DNA of 64,000 bases from Bdellovibrionales bacterium (GCA_041662785.1 JBAZRW010000001.1:62001-126000), one strand, 5' to 3'; positions 51,059 through 60,746 are shown, counted from the stretch's first letter. Made by a program: numbers and translations. The notes: generated by a model not told the origin, from the sequence alone.

Positions 51059-51243
51059 CATACCTTATTATGCAAATTTATATTGTGTGCAATGCGGTAA
51101 CAACTTGCTTGCACTGAATTCTTATGGTTAACGATCATTTTTGTATTTGTCTTTTCAAATTTTATGGACTCCAGTGAATTTATTTATACAATTAATACAT
51201 AGCAAATACTTGCATTCAACGGATTTATTTTAAGGAAGAAACA

Positions 51244-51408
51244 ATGAAAAAAGATGATAAAAACAAGAAGGGCTTTCAAGAAGCCAAGCAAACACCCCTT
51301 GATGGCACGCCCCTTCAGCCCAATAAGCTCAAAAAAGGCCATCTGAGCGAAATTTTTGAAACAGCACTTAAGGCTGTCGAGAAAATGGGCAAAAAAACGA
51401 TCCATTAA
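51244..51408 (+). CDS. Small basic protein, 54 aa, unknown
   Basis: A short ORF with AAGGAAG seven bases before the ATG. The product starts MKKDDKNKKGFQEAKQTPLD and ends in KAVEKMGKKTIH. It is Lys-rich with a predicted helix in the second half (LSEIFETALKAVEKMG) and no signal peptide. I do not recognise it. It lies between an AT-rich patch and the S24-like regulator gene, whose ATG is 48 bases after its stop, so the two may form one unit. Confidence 0.5.
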   Translation: MKKDDKNKKGFQEAKQTPLDGTPLQPNKLKKGHLSEIFETALKAVEKMGKKTIH

Positions 51409-51455
51409 AGCCTTGCGGCTTGTCGGATCATCAGGGATAGGTTATTATTCCTATC

Positions 51456-52079
51456 ATGTTCACTCACGTCGATATTTGGCTGGCCATCGACCGTTTGGCC
51501 GAAAGCCATGGCCTCACCCCATCCGGTCTGGCCCGCAAAGCGGGTCTTAGCGCGACTCTGTTTAACCCTAGCAAGCGCTTTCATGGCGAACGCCCCCGCT
51601 GGCCTTCGACAGAAAGCCTTGCCGCTGTTTTAAACGCCACCCAGTGTCCGTTGGACGATTTTGTGGCCCTGATAACGGCAAAACAACGCGCCCTATCAAA
51701 AATACCGCTCTTTACCCTGACGCAAGCCGCCCACACCAACCTTTTCGATGAAGCAGGTATTCCGCAAAAAGAGCTTGGCGACTTCATGACTCTTCCCGCC
51801 GCCCATGACGGGACCGCGTTTGCGCTAGAAATTGATAATGAAACGCTAGAACCTCACTATTCTAAAGGATGCCGCCTTATTCTATCCCCTGCGGAAAAAC
51901 CAAGGCGAGGCGAGCCCGTCGGCGTACGCACCGTGCAAGGCGATCTTTTCATCAAAAAATTGAACCGCGAGGGCGTGCTTAAAATAGAGCTGGCCTCTCT
52001 CACAGCGGGAGAGCCGCCTTTAACGCTACCGCGCCACGATATCGTGTGGATGAACCGGATCGTGTGGGCCAGCCAATAA
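51456..52079 (+). CDS. HTH/S24-like repressor with degenerate protease motif
   Basis: A 207-residue regulator. The N-terminal helix-turn-helix (IDRLAESHGLTPSGLARKAG) is followed by a LexA/CI-type C-terminal fold. Where active S24 domains have G-D-S-M-E-P, this protein reads N-E-T-L-E-P, with Thr130 replacing the catalytic Ser. The Lys of the dyad is present in FIKKLN (167/168). Such relatives may be plain dimeric repressors without self-cleavage. Target unknown; located just upstream of lysS. Confidence 0.8.
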   Translation: MFTHVDIWLAIDRLAESHGLTPSGLARKAGLSATLFNPSKRFHGERPRWPSTESLAAVLNATQCPLDDFVALITAKQRALSKIPLFTLTQAAHTNLFDEAGIPQKELGDFMTLPAAHDGTAFALEIDNETLEPHYSKGCRLILSPAEKPRRGEPVGVRTVQGDLFIKKLNREGVLKIELASLTAGEPPLTLPRHDIVWMNRIVWASQ

Positions 52080-52176
52080 CCAGCCCTCCCCTTTTTTCTG
52101 CGAAAGCAGGCTTGCTCCCCGTCTTTAAACAACGTAAAAAGAAGGCTCGTTCTCCTTTATTAAATGGATTGACCCC

Positions 52177-53673
52177 ATGTCTGAAGAATCCTGCACAGCC
52201 GCTACGCCCGAAGACGAACAAACCCGTCGCGGCCAACGCCTTGACGCGCTAACGGCTCGTTTTGGCAATCCGTTTAATGAAACGCGCTTTGATAAAACGC
52301 ACAGCGCGCAGGCTATCAAAAAACAATTTGAATCGTTAGAGAATGGCGAAAAAACCGATGTCACGGTTGCCATCGCCGGACGCATTATGGCCATCCGCAA
52401 CAACGGCATGTTCCTAGATGTGATGGATGACAGCGACCGCGTGCAAGCTTTTCATGATCTGAAGAACACCTCGCCCGAACGGTTAGAACTTCTCGCCCTT
52501 CTTGATTTAGGCGATATCGTCGGCATCACGGGCAAAGTGCGGCGCACGCCACGCGGCGAAATTACGGTGGATGCCGAAGACCTTAAAGTCCTGTCCAAAG
52601 CGTTGGAGCCGCCTCCCGAAAAATATCACGGCCTAAAGGACGTTGAGGTTCGCTTCCGCCACCGCGAGCAAGACCTTGCCTCCTCGCAAAAAACACGCGA
52701 CACGCTGCGCGCACGCTTTAAAATGATCTCAACGCTGCGCCACTTTCTGGAAGAAAAAGGTTTTCTGGAAGTTGAAACGCCGATGCTGCACGTCCTTGCT
52801 GGCGGGGCGCTCGCCAAACCCTTTACGACGCATCACAACGCGCTGGACATGCCACTTTATCTTCGCATCGCGCCAGAGCTACACTTGAAAAGGCTTGTCA
52901 TCGGTGGATTGTCGGAGAAGGTTTTTGAAATCAATCGCAGCTTTCGCAACGAAGGCATGAGCCCTAGGCACAACCCTGAGTTCACGATGATTGAGATTTA
53001 TCAGGCCTATGTTGATTTTACGGCGATGATCGAGCTGGCCGAATCCATCATCGAACACATCGCCAAAACGATTCACGGCACGACGAAAATCACGTTCGGT
53101 GATAAAGAGATTGATTTCACCGCGCCATGGCCGCGCAAAAGCATGGTTGATCTGGTCACGGAACACACGGGCGTTGATTTCTATAAAATCACGGATCCCG
53201 TGGCCGCGCGCGAAGCCGCCGCCAAGATTGGCATCAAAACGCAAGAGGGCCTCAGCTGGGGCCAGATTGTCGAGGCCGTCTTTGGTGAGCGCGTTGAAGA
53301 CAAGTTGATTCAGCCCACGCACGTCATTGACTTGCCCAAGGAAATCTCGCCGCTGTCCAAAGCATGGCCAGATCGCCCGCATGTCGCGCAACGTTTTGAG
53401 ACGTATGTCAACGGATGGGAACTCGCCAACGCGTTTAGCGAGTTGAATGATCCACGCGAGCAACGCGCCCGTTTCCTTGAACAAGCCGAGCAAAAGCGTG
53501 GCCCCGATGAGCCGCCTCACCCCATCGATGATGATTTCATCAAGGCGTTGGCGTTTGGCATGCCGCCCATGGGCGGCTTGGGGATTGGACTGGACCGTCT
53601 GGCTATTTTGATGACGGACAGCACGACCATCCGCGAGGTCATCGCGTTTCCGACCATGCGGCCTTTAGCCTAA
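52177..53673 (+). CDS. lysS: Lysine--tRNA ligase, class II
   Basis: Charges tRNA-Lys. 498 residues, full length. OB-fold anticodon-binding domain (DVTVAIAGRIMAIRNNGMF), then the class II core: motif 1 around EKGFLEVETPML, motif 2 YLRIAPELHLKRLVIGG with FEINRSFRNEGMSPRHNPEF, and motif 3 GLGIGLDRLAILMTD. It is thus the class II, not the class I, type that some alphaproteobacteria have. Its end overlaps the convergent 53670 gene by four bases. Confidence 0.97.
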   Translation: MSEESCTAATPEDEQTRRGQRLDALTARFGNPFNETRFDKTHSAQAIKKQFESLENGEKTDVTVAIAGRIMAIRNNGMFLDVMDDSDRVQAFHDLKNTSPERLELLALLDLGDIVGITGKVRRTPRGEITVDAEDLKVLSKALEPPPEKYHGLKDVEVRFRHREQDLASSQKTRDTLRARFKMISTLRHFLEEKGFLEVETPMLHVLAGGALAKPFTTHHNALDMPLYLRIAPELHLKRLVIGGLSEKVFEINRSFRNEGMSPRHNPEFTMIEIYQAYVDFTAMIELAESIIEHIAKTIHGTTKITFGDKEIDFTAPWPRKSMVDLVTEHTGVDFYKITDPVAAREAAAKIGIKTQEGLSWGQIVEAVFGERVEDKLIQPTHVIDLPKEISPLSKAWPDRPHVAQRFETYVNGWELANAFSELNDPREQRARFLEQAEQKRGPDEPPHPIDDDFIKALAFGMPPMGGLGIGLDRLAILMTDSTTIREVIAFPTMRPLA

Positions 53674-54182
53674 CCACCTCTGTTGCTCTTTACAACGTCC
53701 AGCGATGTATCAGAGGCGACATCGGGGCCCCAAATGGCCTCTAGCTGTTGCATGCCTTCACGCAAGGTGCGCAGGCGGCTTTCTTGATTGATCAAGAAAA
53801 CCGAGGCAATCACAGGCGGTACGGCGTAAAGGATCAAATGCCCAATACCTGCCGCCCCCAGCATAATGGCCCATGAGGCTGGCTGCCTAATAATCGCCAT
53901 GGCCGCATCCATCGTTTGACCATTTTGCCAAAGATCAATCAGAAACGGCAGAACACCCGCAAAGTTCATATAACCAATTGTCGCAAGCCCCGACCTGTTT
54001 TCATCCGTATCCGTGACAAGCGCGACAAAGGTCGGCGTGAGCCCCAAGCAAATAAGAAGCGTGGGGATGCCAAAGGGCGCAAGGCAGCCCGCAATCACCA
54101 TCACAAGGATGAGCTTGAACCCGCCTTTTTTGGGCTTGGACCCCTTTTCTTTTTTGCTTTTTTCTTCTGGTGCCCCTGTCAT
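53670..54182 (-). CDS. Unknown membrane protein, partner of pseudokinase gene
   Basis: 170 residues. A charged N-terminus (EEKSKKEKGSKPKKGG) leads to three or four transmembrane segments (ILVMVIAGCLAPFGIPTLLI, IGYMNFAGVLPFLIDLW, IMLGAAGIGHLILYAVPPVI). A cytosolic-looking tail (ESRLRTLREGMQQLEAIWGP) follows. I do not recognise the family. It starts four bases after the pseudokinase stop and is almost surely cotranslated with it; a functional pair is inferred. Confidence 0.7.
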   Translation of the reverse strand: MTGAPEEKSKKEKGSKPKKGGFKLILVMVIAGCLAPFGIPTLLICLGLTPTFVALVTDTDENRSGLATIGYMNFAGVLPFLIDLWQNGQTMDAAMAIIRQPASWAIMLGAAGIGHLILYAVPPVIASVFLINQESRLRTLREGMQQLEAIWGPDVASDTSLDVVKSNRGG

Positions 54183-54186
54183 CCGC

Positions 54187-56226
54187 CTACCCCATCAACC
54201 CTTGCCATACCGTTTTCCACAACGTCACAGCAATCAAAATTAAAGCCAACAAACTGGCGACACTGGCGGATACAGGCCGCCCCATTTCGCGCGCGACTTG
54301 GTTTTTGTTGCTAATGTTCTTTTCTATCATGGCCATTTCTTTTTGAATGTTCCGATACATCGCCCTTGCCGAAAGAAAATCGTTTTCATCGCCCATAACG
54401 CGGGCTGAATCGTCCACCCTCTTAAGCAACAAAGAAAGGCTTCCTTGATCAACTGCCTCCTTCGCCTGACGACGCACCTTGTCCTGAAGAGGCTTGCTAA
54501 GAAACCGCCGCAAACAAGGCTCCACAAGCGGCATCAACCAAGCACAGAGCTGCGGCAGTTTGTCGGGGCCATAACGGTTCTGCATCTCCCCAAACAAAGA
54601 GATCAGGGCAAGCCCACGCTTTAGGCTCGACTCGGTTGGACCCATGGCCGTGAAAAGGGATTCACTGCGCTTTTCCCTCGCTATAAGAAAAGCCGCCAGA
54701 TGACGATCCATCGGCTCACTCGATCGTGCGCCGGAAGCCACCATACGTTCTAACGAACTTAAAATCTGTTTAGGCGAAAGAATGAAGTCGTTTTTAAAAA
54801 GAGGGCTAAGACAGGGCGCTCCCGAATTCATCTCATAAAGAACCCGCTCTAGACCACTGCCAAATGATGTTTTTTCCGCATAAGCAGCCATACGTTCAAG
54901 CTGCTGCGCCAAAGGCACAAAATCGGTTTTAACATCTTTTTGCATATTGACCCAAAGCGTCACAAATCGTGACGTCAGGATCTCGCTAAGGATCTGAAGA
55001 TTCTGGCCTGTCATAATCGCTTCGGCTAAAACCGTAGCTATGCCCTGTGGCATAACCGACAGCCCGCGATAACGAATGGGAGAAACAGGATCAAGCGCAA
55101 TACAAACCCGCGCCACCAATTGATCCTGATACGATGTTGTTTTTCCTTTTTCTTTAATCTCCTCCACAACCTCGGCAACACTTTTAGCGCGTTCCTCATC
55201 CCCCAAAGAGCGCGTGATCCATTTTTCAAGACTTCCGTTTTCTATGACCTTAACGGCCTCAGCCACATTTTCGGCCATCCCTGCCGCCAAGGGGCGAAGC
55301 TGCCAATACTCCTTGCCCGCTATGGAAAAATGGCGGCTGGCGCGACGACCCGCATCAGAACTTTTAGGCGTGGCGCGTCGCCCAGTCATCCACTGCTCAA
55401 GGTCTTCCGCCGTCCACCGCTGGCGCGGGTCATCGCTCAAAAGACCGCGCAACAATTCAATGTGCGCGGGGGGCAAGCGACGTGTTCCTAGCGTCGCGGT
55501 AAAAGAGCCCTTGTCTAATTTTAAACGAAGAGCCGCTTGATCATCGATCCCCTGAAACGGGTTAGTCCCCAAAACAACAAAAGCCAACGTCATGCCAAAA
55601 GCATAACAATCATCCGCATGGTTACCCTCGCCACGCGCGATAGGTTGGCACAAGGCTCTTTCTATTGGTTCAAAAAGACTAGGCTGGCCAACACCACAGG
55701 GCGCTGACAGGCCATCCCCAATTTGCGGAGGGGTCGTGCTGCCATCGCGCCAGAAGATATTGGTTGGCCTAATCCCGCCATGAACAAGCCCTGTGCGCTG
55801 AAACTCGAGCAGCGCCTTAATCATGGGGATGACAAACGCGTTATTAACCGTATCCTCACTCATGACTGGGTGCGTTTCATTAAGCGACTTCCAATAACGC
55901 TCGGCCAAAGGCCGTTCGTAAATCAGAGCGTAGTAATTGGTGTTTTGCGCTGGCCAATGAACAACGCCGCCCTCACACAAGCGTAGGATGCAGGGACTAT
56001 CGATCATTTTCATGGCGCGAACATTTTCGATGCGAGGCAACACCCCACCTGAGCTGATGATTCCCATCAACGCCTGCATCGCATCGTTTTTGTGACGCGC
56101 AGCATAGGCTGCCCCGCCCGCCGCATTAAAAGCAGGCAAGGCCTTGTCCGGATACAAAAGGTATCGTCCTTCCAAAGGAAGGCCCGCGCCCCAATCTTCC
56201 GCTTGTGTTTCTCTTTCTTCAGCCAT
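54187..56226 (-). CDS. Tail-anchored Hanks-type pseudokinase
   Basis: A 679-residue protein. Residues about 25-290 follow a eukaryotic-like kinase fold: hinge-like YYALIYERPLAER, a catalytic-loop equivalent LVHGGIRPTNIFWRDG (149-162), and the metal loop QIGDGLSAP, then DDCYAFGMTLAFVVLGTNPF and DDPRQRWTAEDLEQW. The HRD is HGG and DFG is reduced to DG, and no clear glycine loop or VAIK Lys is visible. Loss of phosphotransfer is likely. A long helical region follows, and a single C-terminal membrane segment (ASLLALILIAVTLW) anchors it with the kinase fold in the cytoplasm. No Shine-Dalgarno site is obvious. Confidence 0.8.
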   Translation of the reverse strand: MAEERETQAEDWGAGLPLEGRYLLYPDKALPAFNAAGGAAYAARHKNDAMQALMGIISSGGVLPRIENVRAMKMIDSPCILRLCEGGVVHWPAQNTNYYALIYERPLAERYWKSLNETHPVMSEDTVNNAFVIPMIKALLEFQRTGLVHGGIRPTNIFWRDGSTTPPQIGDGLSAPCGVGQPSLFEPIERALCQPIARGEGNHADDCYAFGMTLAFVVLGTNPFQGIDDQAALRLKLDKGSFTATLGTRRLPPAHIELLRGLLSDDPRQRWTAEDLEQWMTGRRATPKSSDAGRRASRHFSIAGKEYWQLRPLAAGMAENVAEAVKVIENGSLEKWITRSLGDEERAKSVAEVVEEIKEKGKTTSYQDQLVARVCIALDPVSPIRYRGLSVMPQGIATVLAEAIMTGQNLQILSEILTSRFVTLWVNMQKDVKTDFVPLAQQLERMAAYAEKTSFGSGLERVLYEMNSGAPCLSPLFKNDFILSPKQILSSLERMVASGARSSEPMDRHLAAFLIAREKRSESLFTAMGPTESSLKRGLALISLFGEMQNRYGPDKLPQLCAWLMPLVEPCLRRFLSKPLQDKVRRQAKEAVDQGSLSLLLKRVDDSARVMGDENDFLSARAMYRNIQKEMAMIEKNISNKNQVAREMGRPVSASVASLLALILIAVTLWKTVWQGLMG

Positions 56227-56443
56227 AGGTGCGTTTTTTGAATTCTGTGAGGAAAAGTACCAACATCATGAAATATACAAACCAGATGGTAAAAAAAGTG
56301 GTTAATCTACGCGCCTTCTTTGCTCATATTCGAAAAAAAGAGCCATCCCTTTGATAAACATTAGCAAAATCATGTGGCTTCCTTGGGCTCAATCTCCTAT
56401 TGATGAGGCTCCCGTCACCCCTTTTTAGTGTTTGCCTGTCATC

Positions 56444-58279
56444 ATGCCCCTGCTTTTATCCGTTCAAGAAGCCGAAATAAGCTTTGGCCCCAAAACGCTT
56501 TTCAAAGACCTTGCCTTCACCATTCAGGATGGAGAGAAGATTTGTCTTATCGGCCAGAATGGCGCAGGCAAAACGACGCTGATGAACATCATCACGGGTG
56601 TGCGCGAGCTTGATGCCGGCACGCGTTGGCAATTGCAGGGCGCGTCCATCGGCTATATGCAGCAAGAAATAACGCCACGACCGGATCAAACGATCTATGA
56701 GTTCGTGTTCGATGAATTAAACCCAGAAAACAAAAACGACCGCAACGCCTATAAAGTTGAAAAGATCCTCGAACCGCTTGAGCTGAACATTCACGACAAG
56801 ATGGGCTCTCTGTCGGGGGGCGAGCTGCGCCGCGCCGCGCTGGCGCGGGCGCTGGTCGAACAACCCGACATCCTTTTGCTGGACGAGCCGACCAACCACC
56901 TTGACCTTTCCATCATTGAATGGCTTGAAAGCTACCTTCGCGCCTATCGCGGCGCGGTTTTGTGCATTAGCCATGATAAGGCCTTTCTAAGCAACATTTC
57001 CAACAAGGTTTTCTGGCTGGATCGAGGCAAGTTGAGGGTCTGCCCCAAAGGCTTTGCCTTTTTCGAAGAATGGTCGATCATGATGCTGGAGCAAGAGGAA
57101 CGCACGCTTCGCACAAGGCAAAAAAACCTTGATCAGGAAGTCGCGTGGGCCAGTCGCGGCGTTAAGGCTCGCTGCAAGCGCAACGTCCGCCGCCTTGACC
57201 AAATGAAAGCCGAGCGCGACCGCCTACGCGCCGATAAAAACACGCTTGGCCGCATGCTGGCGAGGATTGAATTCACGCCGCAAGAACAAGCACAGGCGGC
57301 CTCACGCCTAATTGCCGAGTTTTACAACGTCTCGAAAAACTTTTATGACGCGAACCATCCGGATAGGCCAGAGCGTGTGATTCTGGACAAATTTCATCTA
57401 CGTCTTCAACGCGGCGAGCGCATCGGCATCGTCGGCAAAAACGGCACAGGCAAAACAACCTTCCTGAAATTGTTGATCGGCGAATTGACGCAAGATTCGG
57501 GAACCATCAAACGCGCCAAGGATCTGGCCCTGACCTATTTCGATCAAAACCGTAAAGACCTGAATTCCGATAAGTCCTTGCAACGCAATCTCATTCCAAA
57601 CGGTAGCGATTATATCGAGGTGATGGGGAAAACGCGCCATGTGTGCGGCTATCTGAAAGATTTTCTGTTCGATCCCAAGATGGCCTCACAGCCCGCAGGA
57701 ACCCTATCGGGCGGGCAGAAGAACCGCCTGATGCTCGCCAAAACGCTGGCCAATCCGGGCAACTTTTTGATCCTTGATGAACCAACCAACGACTTGGATA
57801 TGGACACGCTTGACAAGCTTGAGGACATTCTGTCCAGCTATACCGGCACGCTTCTGGTCGTCAGTCATGATCGTGACTTTCTGGACCAAACGGTTACGAA
57901 AATTTTGGCCTTTGAGGGCGATGGCAAGGTCGAAGGCTACATCGGCGGCTATAGTGATTACCGTGCGGCACAAAAGAAAAAGGAAGAGCCCGACGCCCCT
58001 GCTTCCTGCCCAACCAAGAAGTCGCGTAGCGACTCTCCGGCAAAAAGGGAGAGGCCCCAGCTTTCCTATAAGTTGCGCTTTGAGTTGGACAACATGCCGG
58101 AAAAAGTCGCCAGCCTTGAGCATCAAAAGAAACAGATTGAAGAACGCCTAACAGACACAACCCTTTATGAAAAAGACCAAGCGACCTTTCTGGCGCTTTC
58201 GCTTCGCCTGACGGATGTAACGCAGCAACTTGACGAGGCCTTGGCGCGTTGGGTTAATCTTGAGGCCATTAATGAATAA
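56444..58279 (+). CDS. ABC-F family ATPase, Uup-type
   Basis: A 611-residue cytosolic protein with two ABC domains and no membrane part. Domain 1: GQNGAGKTT, LSGGELRRAALARAL, LLLDEPTNHLDLS. Domain 2: GKNGTGKTT, LSGGQKNRLMLAKTL, LILDEPTNDLDMD. A linker between them is rich in Arg and Lys (RTRQKNLDQEVAWASRGVKA). The C-terminal part (LRFELDNMPEKVASLEHQKK) is the coiled coil that binds DNA or ribosomes in Uup. A Ser/Arg-rich insert (KKSRSDSPAKRERP) precedes it. ATG 56444 is preferred over an upstream TTG. Likely a ribosome-associated factor. Confidence 0.92.
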   Translation: MPLLLSVQEAEISFGPKTLFKDLAFTIQDGEKICLIGQNGAGKTTLMNIITGVRELDAGTRWQLQGASIGYMQQEITPRPDQTIYEFVFDELNPENKNDRNAYKVEKILEPLELNIHDKMGSLSGGELRRAALARALVEQPDILLLDEPTNHLDLSIIEWLESYLRAYRGAVLCISHDKAFLSNISNKVFWLDRGKLRVCPKGFAFFEEWSIMMLEQEERTLRTRQKNLDQEVAWASRGVKARCKRNVRRLDQMKAERDRLRADKNTLGRMLARIEFTPQEQAQAASRLIAEFYNVSKNFYDANHPDRPERVILDKFHLRLQRGERIGIVGKNGTGKTTFLKLLIGELTQDSGTIKRAKDLALTYFDQNRKDLNSDKSLQRNLIPNGSDYIEVMGKTRHVCGYLKDFLFDPKMASQPAGTLSGGQKNRLMLAKTLANPGNFLILDEPTNDLDMDTLDKLEDILSSYTGTLLVVSHDRDFLDQTVTKILAFEGDGKVEGYIGGYSDYRAAQKKKEEPDAPASCPTKKSRSDSPAKRERPQLSYKLRFELDNMPEKVASLEHQKKQIEERLTDTTLYEKDQATFLALSLRLTDVTQQLDEALARWVNLEAINE

Positions 58280-58463
58280 CGCTTTATTAAAGAATGAATG
58301 CAGAGCATGTGGTTGGCTCTTTCACCTTTTATTAACCATAATCTCTTTACACTATGCGACAACTATGGGGTGTGCCCCGTGGAGGTTCGCCAACCAAGTC
58401 TATAATAAGCCAGATCACCATCAATAGTCTTAAGCCCACAGCCCCCCCCTTGAGGAACTCGCC

Positions 58464-59242
58464 ATGTTTTCTTTTCTCCATAAGAACAATACGGTAGAGC
58501 AACAAGCCAACACCGCTACCAGCGGGATAGCAGAGTCAGCTCTTCATTCTTTACATGACTCTATTCAGGAACTAGCGCAAAAGGGCGCGTTTATTAATTT
58601 CCTGACTCGCAAGGATGATATCGCAAAGGTTCTTCGCCCCTTAGCTCAAGCACAACGAAACTGCAAACTAGGGATGTTGGACTCCATTGTCAGCATTTGG
58701 GTAGAACAAACGCGGCCTCTCCTTACAATTGCAGAGATGTTTCGCGATATGCGCGAACTTGGTAATCGAAGTCAAACTATGGCCTCCGCGTCAGAAGAAA
58801 TGCTGGCGTCAATCAATGAAGTGGGGCGTTCAGCCGAAATTGTCTCGCGTGACGCCCAAGATGTCAAAACGGAACTAACATCCAGCGTATGCTTGTTCTG
58901 CTGACCAAAGCCGATCATGCCAGCTATAAAAAGACAATTATAGATACGTTACTGGGCACAAAAACAGCCAAAAGCTCTGGCATTGCCGATCACCACACCT
59001 GCCGCCTTGGCAAATGGTATGACACACTAGACAACCCCCTTATCACGAACGCTCCTGCCTTTGCCAAATTGGCAGGACCCCACGCTTGCGTTCATGCCGC
59101 AGGGAAAAAAGCGCTGGAGTATTACGAACAAGACGATGCATCAGCGGCACTGGAACAAGCCAAATTGATGGACGAAGCCTCATTTGAGGTGATCGCGCTG
59201 TTGGAAGAAATCCATCAGCATATCAAGGGTCAATTTGAATAA
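58464..59242 (+). pseudogene. Frameshifted chemoreceptor-like protein with CZB domain
   Basis: Two overlapping frames belong together. The first (58464-58904, 146 aa, GAGGA before the ATG) has a soluble helical region ending in a methyl-accepting signalling-like stretch (NRSQTMASASEEMLASINEVG). The second (58889-59242) is a CZB zinc-binding domain: LTKADHASYKKTIIDTLLG, HHTCRLGKWYDTLDN and GPHACVHAAGKKALEYY hold the zinc His and Cys residues. The second frame is open a few codons before its ATG and has no Shine-Dalgarno site, so a one-base shift near 58880 joining both is the simplest reading. The signalling domain is also short. Confidence 0.65.
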
Positions 59243-59255
59243 ATCCCCTGCGGCT

Positions 59256-60167
59256 CTAGCCATTTTTGGCGATAGGGAACTGGCTTAAATAACACCTCTT
59301 CGGCGGTGCGTTGCCCTCAGGCTGGCATATCAGCCGCGTGCCCACGCCCTCTTCCCCCGCCAAAAGACGCGTCACAACATTGGGCGTGCGCGAATTAGCA
59401 ATAAAAACCTGCCGCTGCCAATGCGCCCACGGCGCGGGATCACAGGCGCGTTCACCCTCGCGTCCACACAAGAAACAGTGCGCTGCCTTGATCTTGCCCT
59501 TCATGCCACCAAGGCCACTGGACGACGTGCCGTTGGTATCAATGCCCTGCCATGTCGAAGGATCACAAAAATTGATGGTCGTTATTTTTCGTGCCGATGG
59601 ATCGCTAGGGTTCGTCGTATAAACGCCATCTACATTGGACAGGACAATCATCGTATCGGCCTGAATAAGGCGCGAAACGTGTTTGGCCAGTTGATCGTTA
59701 TCGGTAAAGCGAAGCTCGGTCGTCGCCGCGCCGTCATTTTCATTAATGATAGGGATAATGTTGGGCATGCCAAGCTCAACAAAAAGAGGCGCTGCCACAT
59801 CCTCAACCGGACTGACATCCTCATTCCCAAAATGCCTTCTTTCAAAAAGAGATTGGGTAACGCCGATATCGTCATAGCGAAGAAGATCACCATAAAGGCG
59901 CATCAACTCGACCTGCCCGCGTTTGGAGGCCACCTGCCGTTCGCGAAGCGTCAGCTTTTTCGCCTTATCCCAACCCAAAAGGTGGCGACCAACCCCCACA
60001 GCGCCAGAAGTGACCAGCACAACAGCGTGCCCCGCTTTTTTCAGCGCAACGAGTTGGTGGGTCAGCGGCGCAAGAACGGTCAGATCCGGAAGACCTTGAG
60101 CGTTGCTCAAAGCCTCGGTTCCGATTTTAACGACGATTGTTTTTTTCTGATTGAGGGGATCAGCCAT
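59256..60167 (-). CDS. proB: Glutamate 5-kinase without PUA domain
   Basis: Phosphorylates glutamate in the first step of proline synthesis. 303 residues: the amino-acid-kinase domain with VVKIGTEALSN, VLVTSGAVGVGRHLLG, IPIINENDGAATTELRFTDNDQL and SNVDGVYTTNPSDP. The protein stops where the C-terminal PUA domain would begin. A stretch around AAHCFLCGREGERACDPAPW, between GGMKGKIKAA and VFIANSR, is longer and Cys-richer than in ordinary ProB. No proA or obg gene adjoins it. Confidence 0.9.
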   Translation of the reverse strand: MADPLNQKKTIVVKIGTEALSNAQGLPDLTVLAPLTHQLVALKKAGHAVVLVTSGAVGVGRHLLGWDKAKKLTLRERQVASKRGQVELMRLYGDLLRYDDIGVTQSLFERRHFGNEDVSPVEDVAAPLFVELGMPNIIPIINENDGAATTELRFTDNDQLAKHVSRLIQADTMIVLSNVDGVYTTNPSDPSARKITTINFCDPSTWQGIDTNGTSSSGLGGMKGKIKAAHCFLCGREGERACDPAPWAHWQRQVFIANSRTPNVVTRLLAGEEGVGTRLICQPEGNAPPKRCYLSQFPIAKNG

Positions 60168-60283
60168 TATAAAAACTCCACAATGAAAATTCTTAAAACA
60201 AGGCGTTCTTGGTTAATTTTCTTGGCTCTCAGGCTTTACAATAGCTTTTTTTTCGCCTTGCTTCAAATACAATCATATAATTG

Positions 60284-60347
60284 CGTCATCCCCGCGACCT
60301 GTCGCGCCGAAGCTGCGAAGCAGCGTAGGGGGAAGGCGGGGATGACG
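60284..60347. repeat. Palindromic repeat upstream of proB
   Basis: Begins CGTCATCCCCGCGACC and ends GGCGGGGATGACG, with inner GCTGCGAAGCAGC. Shorter relative of the 17982 element; both flanking genes are on the minus strand. Confidence 0.75.
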
Positions 60348-60413
60348 ATAGACTATATTTGTTTAGTTAGGTGATTTTTGACAGATCACGAGAAAAAAGC
60401 ATGGGAGGAGGCA

Positions 60414-60746
60414 TTAACCTTCGCCTGATTCTTCGCTGAATTGATCACCCTTGCCCTCTTTGCCTTTCCAAGCGTCGGCATCGGCAGGGACAGTGCCCTT
60501 ATGCGTGATATTGGGCCATTTGGCCGCAAAATCGCGGTTCACATCCGCCCACTTTTCGGCGCGGGAATCGCTATCCGACACGATGGCTTCCGCAGGACAT
60601 TCAGGCTCGCACACGCCGCAATCGATGCACTCGTCAGGATTGATCACGAGCATGTTTTTGCCTTCGTAAAAGCAATCCACAGGGCAAACCTCAACACAAT
60701 CCATATATTTGCAGCGGATGCAGGCTTCGGTCACAACGTACGGCAT
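60414..60746 (-). CDS. fdxA: 7Fe ferredoxin (FdxA type)
   Basis: Electron carrier with one 3Fe-4S and one 4Fe-4S cluster. 110 residues. First motif [21 protein letters not shown] has the split cysteine pattern of the 3Fe site, and [12 protein letters not shown] is the 4Fe site. The C-terminal extension ([19 protein letters not shown]) is typical of proteobacterial FdxA. ATG with GGAG seven bases upstream. Partner enzymes are not evident nearby. Confidence 0.95.
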   Translation of the reverse strand: MPYVVTEACIRCKYMDCVEVCPVDCFYEGKNMLVINPDECIDCGVCEPECPAEAIVSDSDSRAEKWADVNRDFAAKWPNITHKGTVPADADAWKGKEGKGDQFSEESGEG

